Shown: positions 31,011 to 42,205 of the stretch, in pieces
How positions within the stretch are numbered: the first letter of the stretch is position 1
Layout: each line of letters starts with the position of its first letter
Assembly (NCBI GenBank): GCA_037127315.1
Contig: JBBBDQ010001918.1
Coordinates: 1,291,001 to 1,355,000 of the forward strand
Source: Ascarosepion bandense
Taxonomy: Eukaryota; Mollusca; Cephalopoda; Sepiida; Sepiidae
DNA length: 64,000 bases
Direction of reading: 5' to 3'
Notes under the pieces: model-generated
What the model saw: only the letters and a program-made list of their open reading frames with translations
Databases searched by the model: none
Told to the model about the DNA's origin: nothing
Position numbers and translations under genes: made by a program

Positions 31011-31814
31011 ACAGTCCATAAAATCTTCAATACTACAAAGAACTTGTTCTTTTCATCTTTGTAACCAGTTTTGGCACATCATTTAGAATATTGGCAAGGG
31101 ATATGTGGTAACGAGACAACAGTAACTATTTTCACATAATTACTTATGCCTCTCTTTTATATAAAAAGAGAAACATAAATTAAAAATCCTAAAGCAATGA
31201 TTTTAATGGGTTATGAAGAAAATCAAAGTAAAACATTTTAAAATTATTTAATACAAGCTAAGGAAAAGGAATTCTGTAAAAGTGAAATCATTTGAAAATA
31301 TTTAATAAAGACAACAGATAACAATTCAGTCAGTTTTGTGTAAACTTCCAGCAACACTAGTGTTCTTGTTACATTTGGATTATTTTCATCAAGAGAATCT
31401 AAGAAAAGAAAGTATACTTATTTATAAGGTTACAATCAAGGACTATAAGAATGTAGTAAAAATGTATTTTTATTACAAAATTTGAAAATTAACTAATTAC
31501 AGGACATTTTAGGGTGTCCCTGAAAGGTCGGTATGGGGCAAGCTACAAAATCCAATATGGAGCATGTTTCGTATATAATGAACATCTGGCAACCATACTT
31601 ATCACTCAACAGAACAGTTTATACTGTAGAAAAGCTATAAAGATATTTTTAATAATACCTCTGAGGAAAGTTAGGAAGAGCTTTAATAATACTAAAAGAA
31701 AACAGTTTTACAACGTAATTTTAATTACACCTGTAGAATGTATGTAGAAACACTTGCAAACACATTAAAAGTAATTGAGTATATACTAATTAAATGTATA
31801 TTAAAAATATTCCC
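31011..31814. other. intronic AT-rich interval without a recognised feature
   Basis: Nothing convincing. A frame at 31514-31747 starts near GTGTCCCTGAAAGGTCGGTA but has no recognisable domain. Confidence 0.4.
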
Positions 31815-31975
31815 CTCATTCTTGATGGGCCTGAGCAGGTGGGTAGCAGAGCAGGGTTTGGGTGGTGTAACAGGAGAAAGAGTGCTAAGAACCACCAGGG
31901 ATAGGGAGCCATGGAAGGCCATGATCACCTACATGTCCTGAAAGAACATGGCACATAGAAGTAAAAGCAGATCAA
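31815..31975 (+). mobile_element. LINE-B 3' tail fragment
   Basis: GGGCCTGAGCAGGTGGGTAG, CACCAGGGATAGGGAGCCAT and GGCCATGATCACCTACATG match the C-terminal part of the copies at 30.8 and 33.1 kb. Confidence 0.75.
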
Positions 31976-33205
31976 TTTTTGTAGCACTGCCTAAGAAGCC
32001 AGATGCAAATGAATGTGAACTTCACTGAACAAGCAGTTTAATGAGCCACATAACAAAACTCATCATCCAAATCCTGATGAATAGAGTGTGTAGTATAATT
32101 GAGCCATAGATAGGACAAGAACAGTGTGGTTTTGTCAAAGACTCTAGAACAAGGAACATGATACTTATGTTTTGGATGCTATCAATATAAATAAAAAAGG
32201 ATATGTACCTATGTTATATAGGCTATACATAAGTGTTTGACAAAGTATGCCACAAAGAATTGACAGAAATGCTCAGCAACCTTGACATATTTGAGAAAGA
32301 CATGCATACGGACAGGAAACTAATTCAGCAAATATACAAAAATAGAAAGGAGCGAGCTATTCAATTTGTACAGTGAGACTATTCTGAGGATCCTAGAAGT
32401 TATGCCAGGATTCATCATCATCGGCCACAACCTGAACAATATAAGATATGCAGATGATACAGTGCTAATGGCAGACATGGAAAACTACAAGACCTCCTAC
32501 AGACGGTAGCTGAAGAAAGTGGAGAGAAAGGACTACAAATAAACTGCAAGAAAACCGAATGCAGGGTCATCAGCAAAAAGAGGAGTCCAAAATACAAGTG
32601 GAAGATACTAAAAAGTTAAATCCCTGGGAAGTGATCTAACAAAAGACAGAAAGTACAACACTGAGATACAAAAAAGAATTGGTATGGTGAAGAACACATT
32701 CCAGAAGCTGAGTAGAGTATTGAGATACAGGAAAATTTCACTAGAAACAAAGATGAGAGTACAGGATTACTATGTGATGTCTGTTCTTTAGTATGGCAGT
32801 GAATGCTGGACAATCTCATCAAAGATGAAGGAAAAACTTGAAGCAACTGAAATGTAGTTCTACAGAAAGATGCTGAGGATACCATCGGCTGAGCATGTGA
32901 GCAATGATGAGGTCTTGGAAAGGATGGAAATGAAAAGAAAATTAATACTTAACATTAGGAAAAGACAGTTAAAGTTCCTGGGACATGTAATAAGGAAGGA
33001 GGGCTTGGAGAATTTAATACTCACAGATCAGAAAGAGAGAAAGAGAGACAGGAGAAAGTAAAATGGAACGTACTTGACGGACATGAGCAAGTGGATGGTA
33101 AAGCGGGGTTTGGGTGGGGTAGCAGGAGAAAGCATGCTAAGAGCCACCAGGGATAGGGAGACGTAGAAGGCCATGATTGCCTACATTCTGAAGACTCTTC
33201 GAAGA
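31976..33205 (+). pseudogene. LINE-B (RTE-like) reverse transcriptase, longer broken copy
   Basis: Earlier RT motifs than the previous copy are visible: LPKKPDANECELH, SHITKLIIQILMNRVC, GQEQCGFVKDSRTRNMILM, VFDKVCHKELTEMLSNLDIF, GFIIIGHNLNNIRYADDTVL in broken frames (YADD at 32447-32458), IGMVKNTFQKLSRVLRYRKI-like, RRKMLRIPSAEHVSNDEVLE and IRKRQLKFLGHVIRKEGLEN (32870-33061). An internal deletion joins the region near 32350 directly to the palm. Many stops. Confidence 0.85.
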
Positions 33206-33224
33206 AGCTATCAGGGAAACAAAT

Positions 33225-33390
33225 GAACAACAGGAAACACAAGAAAAGAAACTCTTGAAGTAGAAGGAACAATTACATTTAGTTATTTCAACAGTAAAAG
33301 AGTGGGACCTTGATGCCAATCTAGTAGCATATGTAAATTCATGTGGTCAGGTAACCAGGGAAAGAAGCTCGTCAGAGCAGTTTTATGAAA
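33225..33390 (-). mobile_element. LINE-A short fragment, minus strand
   Basis: GTAGAAGGAACAATTACATT, TAAAAGAGTGGGACCTTGAT and GCCAATCTAGTAGCATATGT are the reversed LINE-A C-terminal sequence, ending shortly before a second, longer minus-strand LINE-A. Confidence 0.65.
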
Positions 33391-33394
33391 TATA

Positions 33395-35290
33395 TATATA
33401 ATTTTCCCCCTAAGTAAAGCAGTACTGCTACTGGTGTGCTGGGGCTACAAGAGTGAAGAGCAAAAAGAAAGGAAGAAGTTATAGGGTATGTCAGGGAATG
33501 GATAAGAGAAAGATGGGAATCAAGAAGATAAAAGATGGCAATTGACATTGCACTTAAACTCTTGGAGATTGCAGCTATCATGGAAGCAAGTGTATGCAAG
33601 AGACTTCCAAAGGCAGAAAGTGTGAGAAAAGAAACTGATAGAAGAGAAGTGATCACTAGATTTAATTGTTTTCACTGTAAAAGGGTGAGACTTAGTTGTG
33701 AGTCACGAATAAATTTGTGTGGATGGGGCACCAGAGAGATTGTCTCATCAGAGCAGACGCCGTGAAAATATTTGTAGAAAAGACCCAGGGAAGCCACATC
33801 CCAATGGTAAGAAAGTGGATGAGTCGAGTTGCCAAATCAGGGTTGATTACATTGCAGATTCTCCTTTGAATTTTATCGAGCACCCTGAGATGAATAGCAG
33901 GAGCATCTGACCAGATATAACAACAGTATCATTGCACAGACAAGTGGTAGATTTGTATACGTGATCTTGATGCAAAAATCTTCTTGGCCCAACACAGTGA
34001 CCCAACCTTCCTAGCATTAGCTGTCGTTATTGATTCAATGTCATCATTCCAGTTGTGGTCGGCTGTGAGTGTGAGGTCATAGAGGTACAGTGTTTTCTTT
34101 CCGGGAGACTAGCATCACCCATACTGATGGCAGGTAGGAAAATCTGTCTGTGTTGATTAAAGGAAAGCAGCTATGTTTTGGAAGCATTAAAATTTATTAG
34201 CCATTCTCGCTCCGGTCCACTACAGATTGTTGAATAAAGGAGGGATAGAGGGTTTACTATCGTTTAACATACCTTTACAGAGCTGCTAGTAGTCTTTTGA
34301 ACCAAACTTGCAGGCTGTTATGCACTGCTTCTTTCTATCAGTAAACAACAGCTTAGCATCATTTAGAATCCTCTTGCACTCATTACGGCCAGAGACAAAA
34401 AGGCATAGTGAGACATGTCACTCCAATATAGCCAGAAGAAGTAATTTTTGTAAGCAGTGGCAACCGAGCAAGCAGGAGAGAACCAAGGGGATGAGTGAGG
34501 TTTAAGTTGGAACTTGCTGGATGGGATGAAAGCATCAATGGCAGCTTTTATGTAGGAGGAGAGGTGCAATCTTCAATAGGGAGACTAAACACTTTGTTCC
34601 AAGGTACATCAGAAAGGAAATTATGGAATGACTCCCAGTCTGCTCTTTGATAGCAGTAAGATATCCTGCTGATAGGGGGTTCCTGGGTGGCTAGAGAGAT
34701 ATTAACAAAAACCACAATATGATCAAAGCTGCATAGCATAACAGGAGTCAGGGATAGAGATGAAACAGATCTAGCAGGGAACTGTGTCCTTTAGGGATAC
34801 TGGAGAAATCCACCATTTGCGTGAGAGACTGAATGATTGCAAAATTCAGGGTATGGATGCTGGCAACACCAGTGACAGTTTTTCAGCCACATGGCATGGT
34901 GGGTATTGAAGTCACCAAACACACACATATTAGTGAATGAGTGAAAGGACATCGCCTTATCTATATTATCAGAAATACTGTCTAGCAAGAAACAGTCAGG
35001 TGAGGAATGGGAGCAGGAAAGAAAAAAAAGATAGCTGAGTTTAGTAGAGAGAGATGAAGACACGTGTGAATGGTCAGGAGATTCAAGAGAAATCGCTCGA
35101 GCTAGATGCATGTGGACAATGGAGTCCGTCTTCAATAGGGGAAGGTAACTAGGAATCGATAAATCAGAAGAAGGGATTGTAGGGTTAAGGTTGGTTTCAT
35201 TTAGAGCTAGGATGTCTGGGGACCTTTCATGGAGGAAAGATTCCATGCTGCAAAAGTTGGTCTGTATACCACGGATGTTAGAGAAAGAAA
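33395..35290 (-). pseudogene. LINE-A, minus strand: endonuclease, linker and RT remnants
   Basis: The longest LINE-A ORF in the window. On the minus strand the apurinic-type endonuclease is open at 35246-34791: ILALNETNLNPTIPSSDLSI (catalytic-type Glu at residue 17) and VFGDFNTHHAMWL (GDFN at residues 111-114 of 151). The next block, YCYQRADWESFHNFLSDVPW (34739-34548), is followed by SPWFSPACSVATAYKNYFFW (34569-34363), which also occurs at 47035 on the plus strand. Most of the RT has been deleted. The C-terminus (LDKIQRRICNVINPDLATRL, 33883-33692) and reversed tail (CCCCCTAAGTAAAGCAGTAC, 33401) remain. Confidence 0.85.
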
Positions 35291-35484
35291 TGTTAAGGAA
35301 TTTAGGTTATTTTATTGAAAATAATGGAGTGATAGCTTATATTTAAGTAATTGCACTTGAAATACACTTATTTTTTTTACTATTAACATCAAGTAATTTT
35401 AGCTGAGCTTTTTTATCCTTTGCAATTTCACAAGTTTGATCATTATTTCTCATGAATCAGAAAAAAAAAATAGTAAAAAGCCAA

Positions 35485-35945
35485 CTTCTACTATGTGTCA
35501 TGTCCCTTCAGAACATGAATGATCATTGCTCTCTACAACTTATGTCTTTCGTCACCTTTATTAAAATTTGTCTTTTCCCCACCTTTCCCAATCTTTGTTC
35601 TGCCATCAATTTACACAGGCTCATTAGGTATCTTATGCCCTGATTTCCACTTCTTTTGCCTTGAGTGTCCTGTGAGTGTCAAATTCTTTAAGGTCCCTTT
35701 CTTCATTATGAGTATTAAAAATTTCAAACTCTTATTGAATCTAAGTGTCCTTTTTTGTTTTCATTTTCTCTAAAACTTCTTCGTTGCTCACATGTTCTGT
35801 CAGTGTTATTCTCAGCATCCTCCTCTAGAACCATATTTCAGTTTCCTGAAATCTCTTCTTCATCCATGATGAGATTGTCTAGCATTCACTTCCATGTAGG
35901 AAAACTGATATTACATCAACACAGACCAGCTTAACAAACCTAAAT
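35485..35945 (-). mobile_element. LINE-B fragment, minus strand
   Basis: CTATGTGTCATGTCCCTTCA, CTCATTAGGTATCTTATGCC, CTCTAAAACTTCTTCGTTGC and CTTCTTCATCCATGATGAGA TTG are reversed LINE-B C-terminal sequence. It lies about 340 bp before the exon at 36287. Confidence 0.7.
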
Positions 35946-36286
35946 ACCATCTTTTCCTTATAGCTGTCAAAATATCTTCACTAGAAAACTAATGCTATAC
36001 AAATTTGAACTTGTTGATACATTTCTAATAGAGTGATAAGAAATCTGCATATCTTCCTGTAAAGAAATTCAAATCCAATTTTTAATTGATTTGAAATCTA
36101 ACTTATCATATAAATGTCAAAAACTCAGTTTTTGCTCTATGAAACAAGAGTTATCAATACAGGGAAAAGTTAGAAATAGCACATGTTTTTTTATATGATA
36201 CACCCAAATAAAAGTAAAAACCTGCCCAAAGCAATTACTAAAATCATGTCAGACTATTTGAATAATTTTTTTCTTTTCTTTGACAG

Positions 36287-36368
36287 GATGATTCAATCAT
36301 ACGAGATGCTGCTGTGCAATGTGTCTTGAAATTGCTAGATTACTTAAAGGAAACTAACTCTGGTGTTG
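36287..36368 (+). CDS. exon of the helical-repeat protein gene
   Basis: Acceptor TTTCTTTTCTTTGACAG is strong; donor G/GTGAGG. The frame starts in phase 0, matching the exon at 29423, and reads DDSIIRDAAVQCVLKLLDYL KETNSGV plus one base. That base joins CA of the exon at 39262 to form an Ala codon. Helical, like its neighbours. Confidence 0.65.
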
Positions 36369-36654
36369 GTGAGGAAAATTTCACATTTCTAAATAAAGAC
36401 TTACAGTTAATTAATAATCTTATATTCATGTTTTTGCCTTTATAGTAGCAGACAAGAAATCAATATGGGTGTGGTTAGTTTCACATTGTTAATGACTAGA
36501 TTTTCATGAGGTTGGCTTTTCATATTCTCTTTGAAAGGAGAGACTTACTCCCCATGACTTTCACTCTTACTCTCTATGTTTCACTCTGGCAAGCCTAAAA
36601 TCAAAAGAATTAGCAGTGGATAATACTAAAAATCTTGGGGTTCATGTTTTTCCT

Positions 36655-36845
36655 ACTGGCTGTGCAGGTAGTATATTGGTTATTTGCACAAAAAGTGAAA
36701 TTTGGAACCTGAGTTCAAATTCCATTTGATTTTGTTTCATTCACTTTGCACTATGCTCTTAGAAAAGGCAGGAATCTATCATCTAGGTTAAAGAGCAACA
36801 CAGACTGAACTCTTTTGGCTTGGGTAGTCTGAGAATGGATGTGCA
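36655..36845 (+). mobile_element. SINE-C, degraded copy
   Basis: GTGCAGGTAGTATATTGGTT, CCTGAGTTCAAATTCCATTT and CTCTTAGAAAAGGCAGGAAT follow SINE-C order. A second, better copy starts immediately after it. Confidence 0.65.
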
Positions 36846-37148
36846 TTGTGGTGCAGTGGATATTGGCTTGGAACAAGAAATCAGAGAACCGAGTCCGAGT
36901 TCCAGTTGAATTTGTTCCATTGACTTATGCACAAATACCCTTGGAAAAGGGATTGATCCATCTCTTTCCTCCATCTATGGGTTAAATAACAGAACAGATT
37001 GGGTTCTATAGCCTTGGTTGGCAACCAGTCTACTGCAGAAAGTAATGGCAACTTACTGTGAGAAAATCTTCTGCCCAATCAGTCATGTCTCTTTTGAGAC
37101 ATGATCGCCCAAGCATGTATCACATACGCCACTTAACTGACTGAGTCT
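36846..37148 (+). mobile_element. SINE-C, near full length
   Basis: GTGGTGCAGTGGATATTGGC (A-box end), CCGAGTCCGAGTTCCAGTTG (B box), AAATACCCTTGGAAAAGGGA, TATGGGTTAAATAACAGAAC, GGTTGGCAACCAGTCTACTG, CAGAAAGTAATGGCAACTTA and ACGCCACTTAACTGACTGAG. Very similar to the copy at 39525. Confidence 0.85.
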
Positions 37149-37285
37149 GTAAGAAATAAAAGTGAAGTCACACTCAAAAAAGGCAGTTTTGAAGCTTCAT
37201 GGCACACTATCATTTCTCTGCTTTCATTTCTTTTAAAATTGTGTCTACACAGTCCTTTCTCACTATAATCAAATTGTCATCTGCC

Positions 37286-37742
37286 TATATTTCTGAGATG
37301 AGGTATTAAAATTATTTACATTTTTTGGACTGTTGTTCTCATCTTTATTGTCATATTCGCAACATTTTGACCATTGTGCACTTCAGCCTTCTTCAAGTGA
37401 TATATGTTTGAATTCCAAACCAAACCCTTTATTTCTTCCATCGAGGTAGATTGTTCTAGTTTCATGTGCCATGCCTTTTTGAGATATCTCAATTTCAGTT
37501 CTCTTTAGTAACTCCTCTCCAAGTTTTTGTTTATATCAACTGTGGCCAGGCATTACATTTACAACTCTTTGGGTCAAGTAACTGAATTATTTCAACCAAT
37601 GTTTTTATCCACTGAGCCATGTGCCCCAAGGTCTTTTCTCGTGAGGATTGTTTGAGACACATAGCCCAGTGGAGAAAATAAAGGATAAAATTCTAATGTA
37701 TATCACCTGAAAAAGGCTGAAGTAAATAGTATAAATAATCAA
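37286..37742. mobile_element. Family D fold-back element, copy 4
   Basis: Left arm TATTTCTGAGATGAGGTATT, AAATTATTTACATTTTTTGG, GCAACATTTTGACCATTGTG and AGCCTTCTTCAAGTGATATA; body in reversed orientation including CTAGTTTCATGTGCCATGCC and a reversed B-box-like segment; right arm GTATATCACCTGAAAAAGGC TGAAG at 37698-37722. The right arm is truncated relative to the others. Confidence 0.75.
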
Positions 37743-38667
37743 CTCATGTGTAGGTAGTCTATCAGTTCTGTTGAGTTCTCAGAGTCTGTACTGTATTAGC
37801 CAAAATCTTTGTTGCTCTTATTTTTTTAAAAATTCAGAATTGTATGTTTCTGTTTATATTAACAATGGCATATCTTAATACTTATTTGCTGTTTCTTTCC
37901 TTCTACTCTACCACACAGTTCAAAGTATCCTATTTTTGTATGCCATGGTTATTGAATCTGAGATTAATTTCCAATGTTTTATTCTTGCTCTGCTTTATGT
38001 TGTTTCTTTATTGAGATTAACATTCAATGTACTATTTCTCAAATTCATAAGAGCAGATAATATACTTACCAAGTGTGTTTTTATTCTCAACCTCATTCCC
38101 ATCTTTTTCTCTCTCTCTCTCTCTTGGACACACACATATGTGAGGTGTGGAATGACTGCAGCATGTTGCTGGGGTAATGTCAGATAAATATTTGTGCCAA
38201 GTATGTCTGTACATGTTCCAATTTCTGAGCAGTAGAGGAAGTTGTGACATGTTCATGTTGTACTGTTAACAGAAAATGGATGAAAGGAATCTGGAGCAGT
38301 GGATTAACATTCTTATGTGAAGACTGGTAAAAATGCTATTGAATCCATAGCCTTATTAAAAATGGCTTATGGTGAATATACTATAAAAACTGAGTGTTTT
38401 TGATTAGTAGAAACAGTTTAACTAGGTAGAAGTGCATAATGATACAAAAAGTGTGTAACCACAAATCCAAGTTGCAAATATAGACAGTCTGTAAATTTTG
38501 GTGCACTCGGATAAAAAATTGCGGGATTGATTACAGAACAGCTAAATATGAATATAGAAACCTTGCCTCAAATTTTAATAGAAAATTTGGAAATAATAAA
38601 AATGGTGCCTTAGGAGTTCAAGACTTATTGGTTAAGAAATCCATTACAAAGATGGGTCATTCAAATA
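37743..38667. other. intronic interval without a recognised element
   Basis: Contains a short CT run at 38107-38125 followed by ACACACA. No gene or known repeat recognised. Confidence 0.4.
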
Positions 38668-39045
38668 ATTTTTTTTTAATCATATCACTCCAAGCAAAGT
38701 GGGATTGTCACTAGTGTGTAGGGGGTTATAGAGAAGGAGAGAAAGAGAAAAAAAATGAGTGCAAGGAGGTGTTAAATAAAGGATAAAAGATGGATTGTAT
38801 TCAGGAAGATAGTAGATTGATGTTGCAGTTAAACTTTAGGAGGTTGTAGCTATCAGGGAAGCAAGTAAATGATAGGGAGTTCCACAGGCATCAATTGCAA
38901 GAAAAACAAACTGTTATTTCAGTGGTAAGAGGACATGATTTAGTCACGCACGTAAAATTATGCGTTCAGAGCACCAGAAAAAAAAAGCTCTTCAGAGCCT
39001 TTGCCATGGAAATATTTGTAGAAAAGACAGAGGGAAGCCACATCA
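38668..39045 (-). mobile_element. LINE-A 3' fragment, minus strand
   Basis: TTTTTAATCATATCACTCCA (reversed tail), GGATTGTCACTAGTGTGTAG, TAAACTTTAGGAGGTTGTAG and GAAATATTTGTAGAAAAGAC match the other minus-strand LINE-A copies. Confidence 0.75.
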
Positions 39046-39261
39046 TGGTTTTCTATAAAACAATAATCAAGAATGTTTCCAGCAATGGCACCATTCCCCT
39101 TTGTCACAAAAAGTGTATATCTTCACAACAGGAGTACTTTGAAAGTGACATTCATTTTTTTTAAATATTTATAAAATTAAATTTATTTAGTTTTTTTCTC
39201 CTTGTTAGCATCTCACTCTCCAATAAAAATAATTTTCTAAGTTCCATTTTTTTTTTTACAG

Positions 39262-39368
39262 CACAAAAAATCCTACTGCAACCATGGAATCATATATTGC
39301 TTCAGACATTAATGCAGGAAAAGAACATCACTGCTCTTCCAGACTCTATTTTACAACTGCTTATTAAG
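39262..39368 (+). CDS. exon of the helical-repeat protein gene
   Basis: Acceptor CATTTTTTTTTTTACAG with a long T tract; donor AAG/GTATTT (weak at +4 and +5). After the shared Ala codon it reads QKILLQPWNHILLQTLMQEK NITALPDSILQLLIK and closes in phase 0, as the next exon requires. Confidence 0.65.
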
Positions 39369-39524
39369 GTATTTACATCACTTTTTGGTTATCCAATGCC
39401 AGTTATATATTTAAATTTTCTCTTCTTTTTCTGGTCATTCCAGAGAAGTTGATGCTTATGTATTTACTTCTAAGGGCAAATGTGACACAATTTCATTTTT
39501 AATGTGAGTCCCGATAGACAGGAT

Positions 39525-39832
39525 GTGAGTTGTGGTGCAGTGGATATTGACTCGGAACGACAACTCAGGGAGCCGAGTTTGAATTCCAGTTGAATTCCTT
39601 GCATTCACTTATGCACAAATACCCTTGGGAAAGGTATTAATCCATCTCATCCCTTCGGTTATGGGTTAAATAATAGGACAGATTGGGTTCTACAGCCTTG
39701 GCTGGCAACCAGTGTACCACAGAAAGCAATGGCAACCCACTGCGAGATAATCTTCTGCCCAGTCAGTCATGTCACCCAAAGCATAAGCATGTATCATGTA
39801 TGGCACTTAACTGATTGATCTTGACCTGATAG
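39525..39832 (+). mobile_element. SINE-C, near full length
   Basis: GTGGTGCAGTGGATATTGAC, CCGAGTTTGAATTCCAGTTG, CAAATACCCTTGGGAAAGGT, GGCTGGCAACCAGTGTACCA, CAGAAAGCAATGGCAACCCA and CATGTATGGCACTTAACTGA TTG. The least decayed SINE-C copy in the window. Confidence 0.88.
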
Positions 39833-39896
39833 ACAATTGCTGTATTTAGAGATTAACTCATCCAACCAACTCTTACCACAGATGTAAGGGCTCTTA

Positions 39897-40702
39897 TCAG
39901 TTAACACAATTCTTCTTCCATGTAGCTCTCCATAACTTCCTACTTTTTGTTGCTCTTATTAACATTTGTCTTTTCCCTATCCACCTCAATCCCTGTTCTA
40001 CCATCCTTTTACATAACCTAATTCGGTAGGTTATGCATTGCTTTCCTCTGCTTCTCTTGCCTTCACCATATCCTGTGGGTGTCAAATTGTCCAAGCCCTC
40101 TTTCTTCACTATATTTTTGATAAATTTCAACTGTTTCTTACTGATTGTAAAGTATAAATGTCCTTTTTGTTTCCCTTTCCCTTAAAACTTACTTGTTGCT
40201 CAGATGTTCGGTTAATGATATTCTCAGTATCTTTCTGTAGAACCATATTTCTATTGCATCAAGTCTCCTCTTCATCTGTGTTGACTTCACCATTGCTCAC
40301 ATGTTCAGTTAATGGTATTCTCAGTATTCTTCTGTAGAACCACATTTCAACTGCCCCAATAAGTTCCATGGAGACAAAAATATGAATATGACTGACAGAT
40401 TTTATTTGATATGTTTAACAACTTAACACTGAAGTCTCTTCATCTGTGAAGAGATTGTCCAAAATCCGCTGCCATAAAAGAGGACATAACAGTTTAATAT
40501 TATTTTCTTTATTTCTAACAGTTTTGCTGTTTCTTAATACTTTGCCTAATTTTTGGAAGGCATCTTTCACTATTCCAGTGCACCTTTGAATTTTTGTGTC
40601 ATATTTTATTTCTTCTGCTAAAACACCTTGCAGAAATTTAAATGTTTGTACTGACTTGATGTTTTGACTCCAATTTGTAGTTTGCATTCTTGCTGAAAAC
40701 CA
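39897..40702 (-). pseudogene. LINE-B fragment, minus strand, cut by a Tc1 insertion
   Basis: Minus-strand frames read KSVQTFKFLQGVLAEEIKYD, CTGIVKDAFQKLGKVLRNSK (40717-40415) and NIVKKEGLDNLTPTGYGEGK, WRATWKKNCVN (40130-39897), the LINE-B RT C-terminal region. A local duplication repeats the CACATGTTCAGTTAATGGTA TTCTCAGTAT-type segment (40200 and 40297). The upstream part is cut off at about 40703 by a Tc1-like element. Confidence 0.8.
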
Positions 40703-41405
40703 TACACTGGCATGCAAAACCTTTAGTCAACCTTGGTAAATTACTATTTTACTTTTACTTCCAAATCAAGATTGAGTAGCAGTATGCTTTTCTCTGTATA
40801 TTTTGTGATCTTTGAGGGCCAGAAAATCATTTACTGCATTTTTATTAATGCTGTATAATGAATGATAGAACATTTTAAGCATTGTGAGGTTGAGAAAAGC
40901 TATGCAAAAATAATGGGCCACCAGTAAAAATTTCATGCACTTTTCTTAAGTTAAAAAGGAAGTTTTCTTTGCAAAAGGTGATCTTTATTATTACAGAATG
41001 CACAAAACATCAAAGTATTGAGTGAGTCATTACTGTTGATACCTTTGGCTTGAATAATTTCCTCAATTTGATGTAGTGTTGAATAGAACATGGTCCTGAT
41101 TTTCTCACAATTTTTTTCATTCTTCTTGGCATTAATCCCAATCCTCTTGGAGATTGTGTGGTTTTCATTGGAGTCTTTTTTCTTTAGATTCCACCACAGT
41201 GCTTCAATTATATTGAGATAAAGACTTTGTGCTTGTCAGTTTTCCAAATGTTAAACATCTTCATCACAAAAAGCTATTTTATTGCATGTGATATATGGCA
41301 AGGAACACCATCCTGCTGAAAATTTTGTAATCTTTATAGTCTGATAGAAGATTAGATCATAATAAACTGATATATTTTTCCATTGACTTATTACCAATTT
41401 TCTAC
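40703..41405 (-). pseudogene. Tc1-like transposon C-terminal half, minus strand
   Basis: On the minus strand at about 41320-41000 a frame reads TKFSAGWCSLPYITCNKIAF, AQSLYLNIIEALWWNLKKKD SNENHTISKRIGINAKK. The IEALWWNLKKK block sits where Tc1 transposases have PIENLWxxLK with the last acidic residue; the preceding catalytic DN is lost. The plus-strand start, CACTGGCATGCAAAACCTTT AG, is probably the terminus. The other end is missing. Confidence 0.6.
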
Positions 41406-41416
41406 TACTATCACTT

Positions 41417-41434
41417 TTGATATATATATATATA
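41417..41434. repeat. short (TA)n run
   Basis: TA run between the Tc1 remnant and the palindrome. Confidence 0.8.
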
Positions 41435-41535
41435 ACAACTAAATATTGATGGAGGGCAGTGAAAGACCGTTCTTGAAGGCACCAAGCAACAAAAAGTGCT
41501 CAATACTATTCTTAGGAAGTAGAGCAAAAAATATG

Positions 41536-41747
41536 CTTACAATTGTTTGGGATCTGTAACTCACTACCTGGATTTCGAGCTTTAGGTCTCTTCAGACATG
41601 GACACAGAAAACCAATCGATGTTGCCCCTAAATATAAACACTGGTGTTTATTTTTAGGAGCAATATCAATTGCTTTTCTGTGTTCATGCCTGAAGAAACC
41701 TTACAGTTGAAACCTAGGTAGTGAGATACGGATCCCAAACAATTGTA

Positions 41748-41749
<2 letters not shown>
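41536..41749. mobile_element. near-perfect palindrome, 106-bp arms (fold-back MITE)
   Basis: The left arm, starting CTTACAATTGTTTGGGATCT and ending AATATAAACAC, is followed by a 2-bp centre and its inverted copy ending GGATCCCAAACAATTGTAAG. Arms agree at most positions (about a dozen mismatches in 106 by eye). There is no room for any gene; a transcript would fold into one long hairpin. It lies in the intron between the exons at 39262 and 43994, and a TG/TA microsatellite follows (41750-41792). Confidence 0.88.

Positions 41750-41792
<43 letters not shown>
41750..41792. repeat. (TG)n(TA)n microsatellite
   Basis: TG then TA run abutting the palindrome. Confidence 0.9.
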
Positions 41793-41794
<2 letters not shown>

Positions 41795-41894
41795 CCTTGA
41801 ACTTCATTGTTTTTTGTAACTATTATTGTTTTAAAAAAATAGACTATGAGGCTAAAATTCTTATCTTGATGGTTTAATTATGAACATTAATATG

Positions 41895-42205
41895 GCTGGT
41901 GTATATTTCTTCTGTGTACCATGTCTCTTCAGGATGTAGACAATCATGGCTTTTTACAACTTCCTATCTTATGCAGCTCTTAGTAATGTTTTTATTTTTC
42001 CATACCTAGTACTCCCCATTCTGCCATCTATTCACATAAGATTGTCTGGTAATTAATCTGCTGTTGTACTCTCTCTTTCAAAATTTCAAACCCTCTTTCT
42101 TTCCTCATTGGGTATCCCAGAAATTTCATCTGTCTCTTTTAGATTTTTAGTGTCCTTATCACCCATGTTGAATTTTTAATCAATATAAATAACTTCTTGT
42201 TAAGG
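41895..42205 (-). mobile_element. LINE-B fragment, minus strand
   Basis: TGTGTACCATGTCTCTTCAG, GATGTAGACAATCATGGC and GGGTATCCCAGAAATTTCAT are reversed LINE-B 3' sequence. Confidence 0.65.

Noticed and set aside
31514..31747. 77-codon frame in the intron after 29662
   Set aside because: No recognisable domain and no exon-like borders in phase with the host gene.
33021..33319. Minus-strand Cys/Phe/Ser-rich frames that look secretory
   Set aside because: Antisense shadows of LINE-B and LINE-A coding sequence.
36783..37078. Minus-strand frames of 63 and 65 codons
   Set aside because: They lie inside SINE-C copies and reflect the conserved SINE sequence, not a gene.
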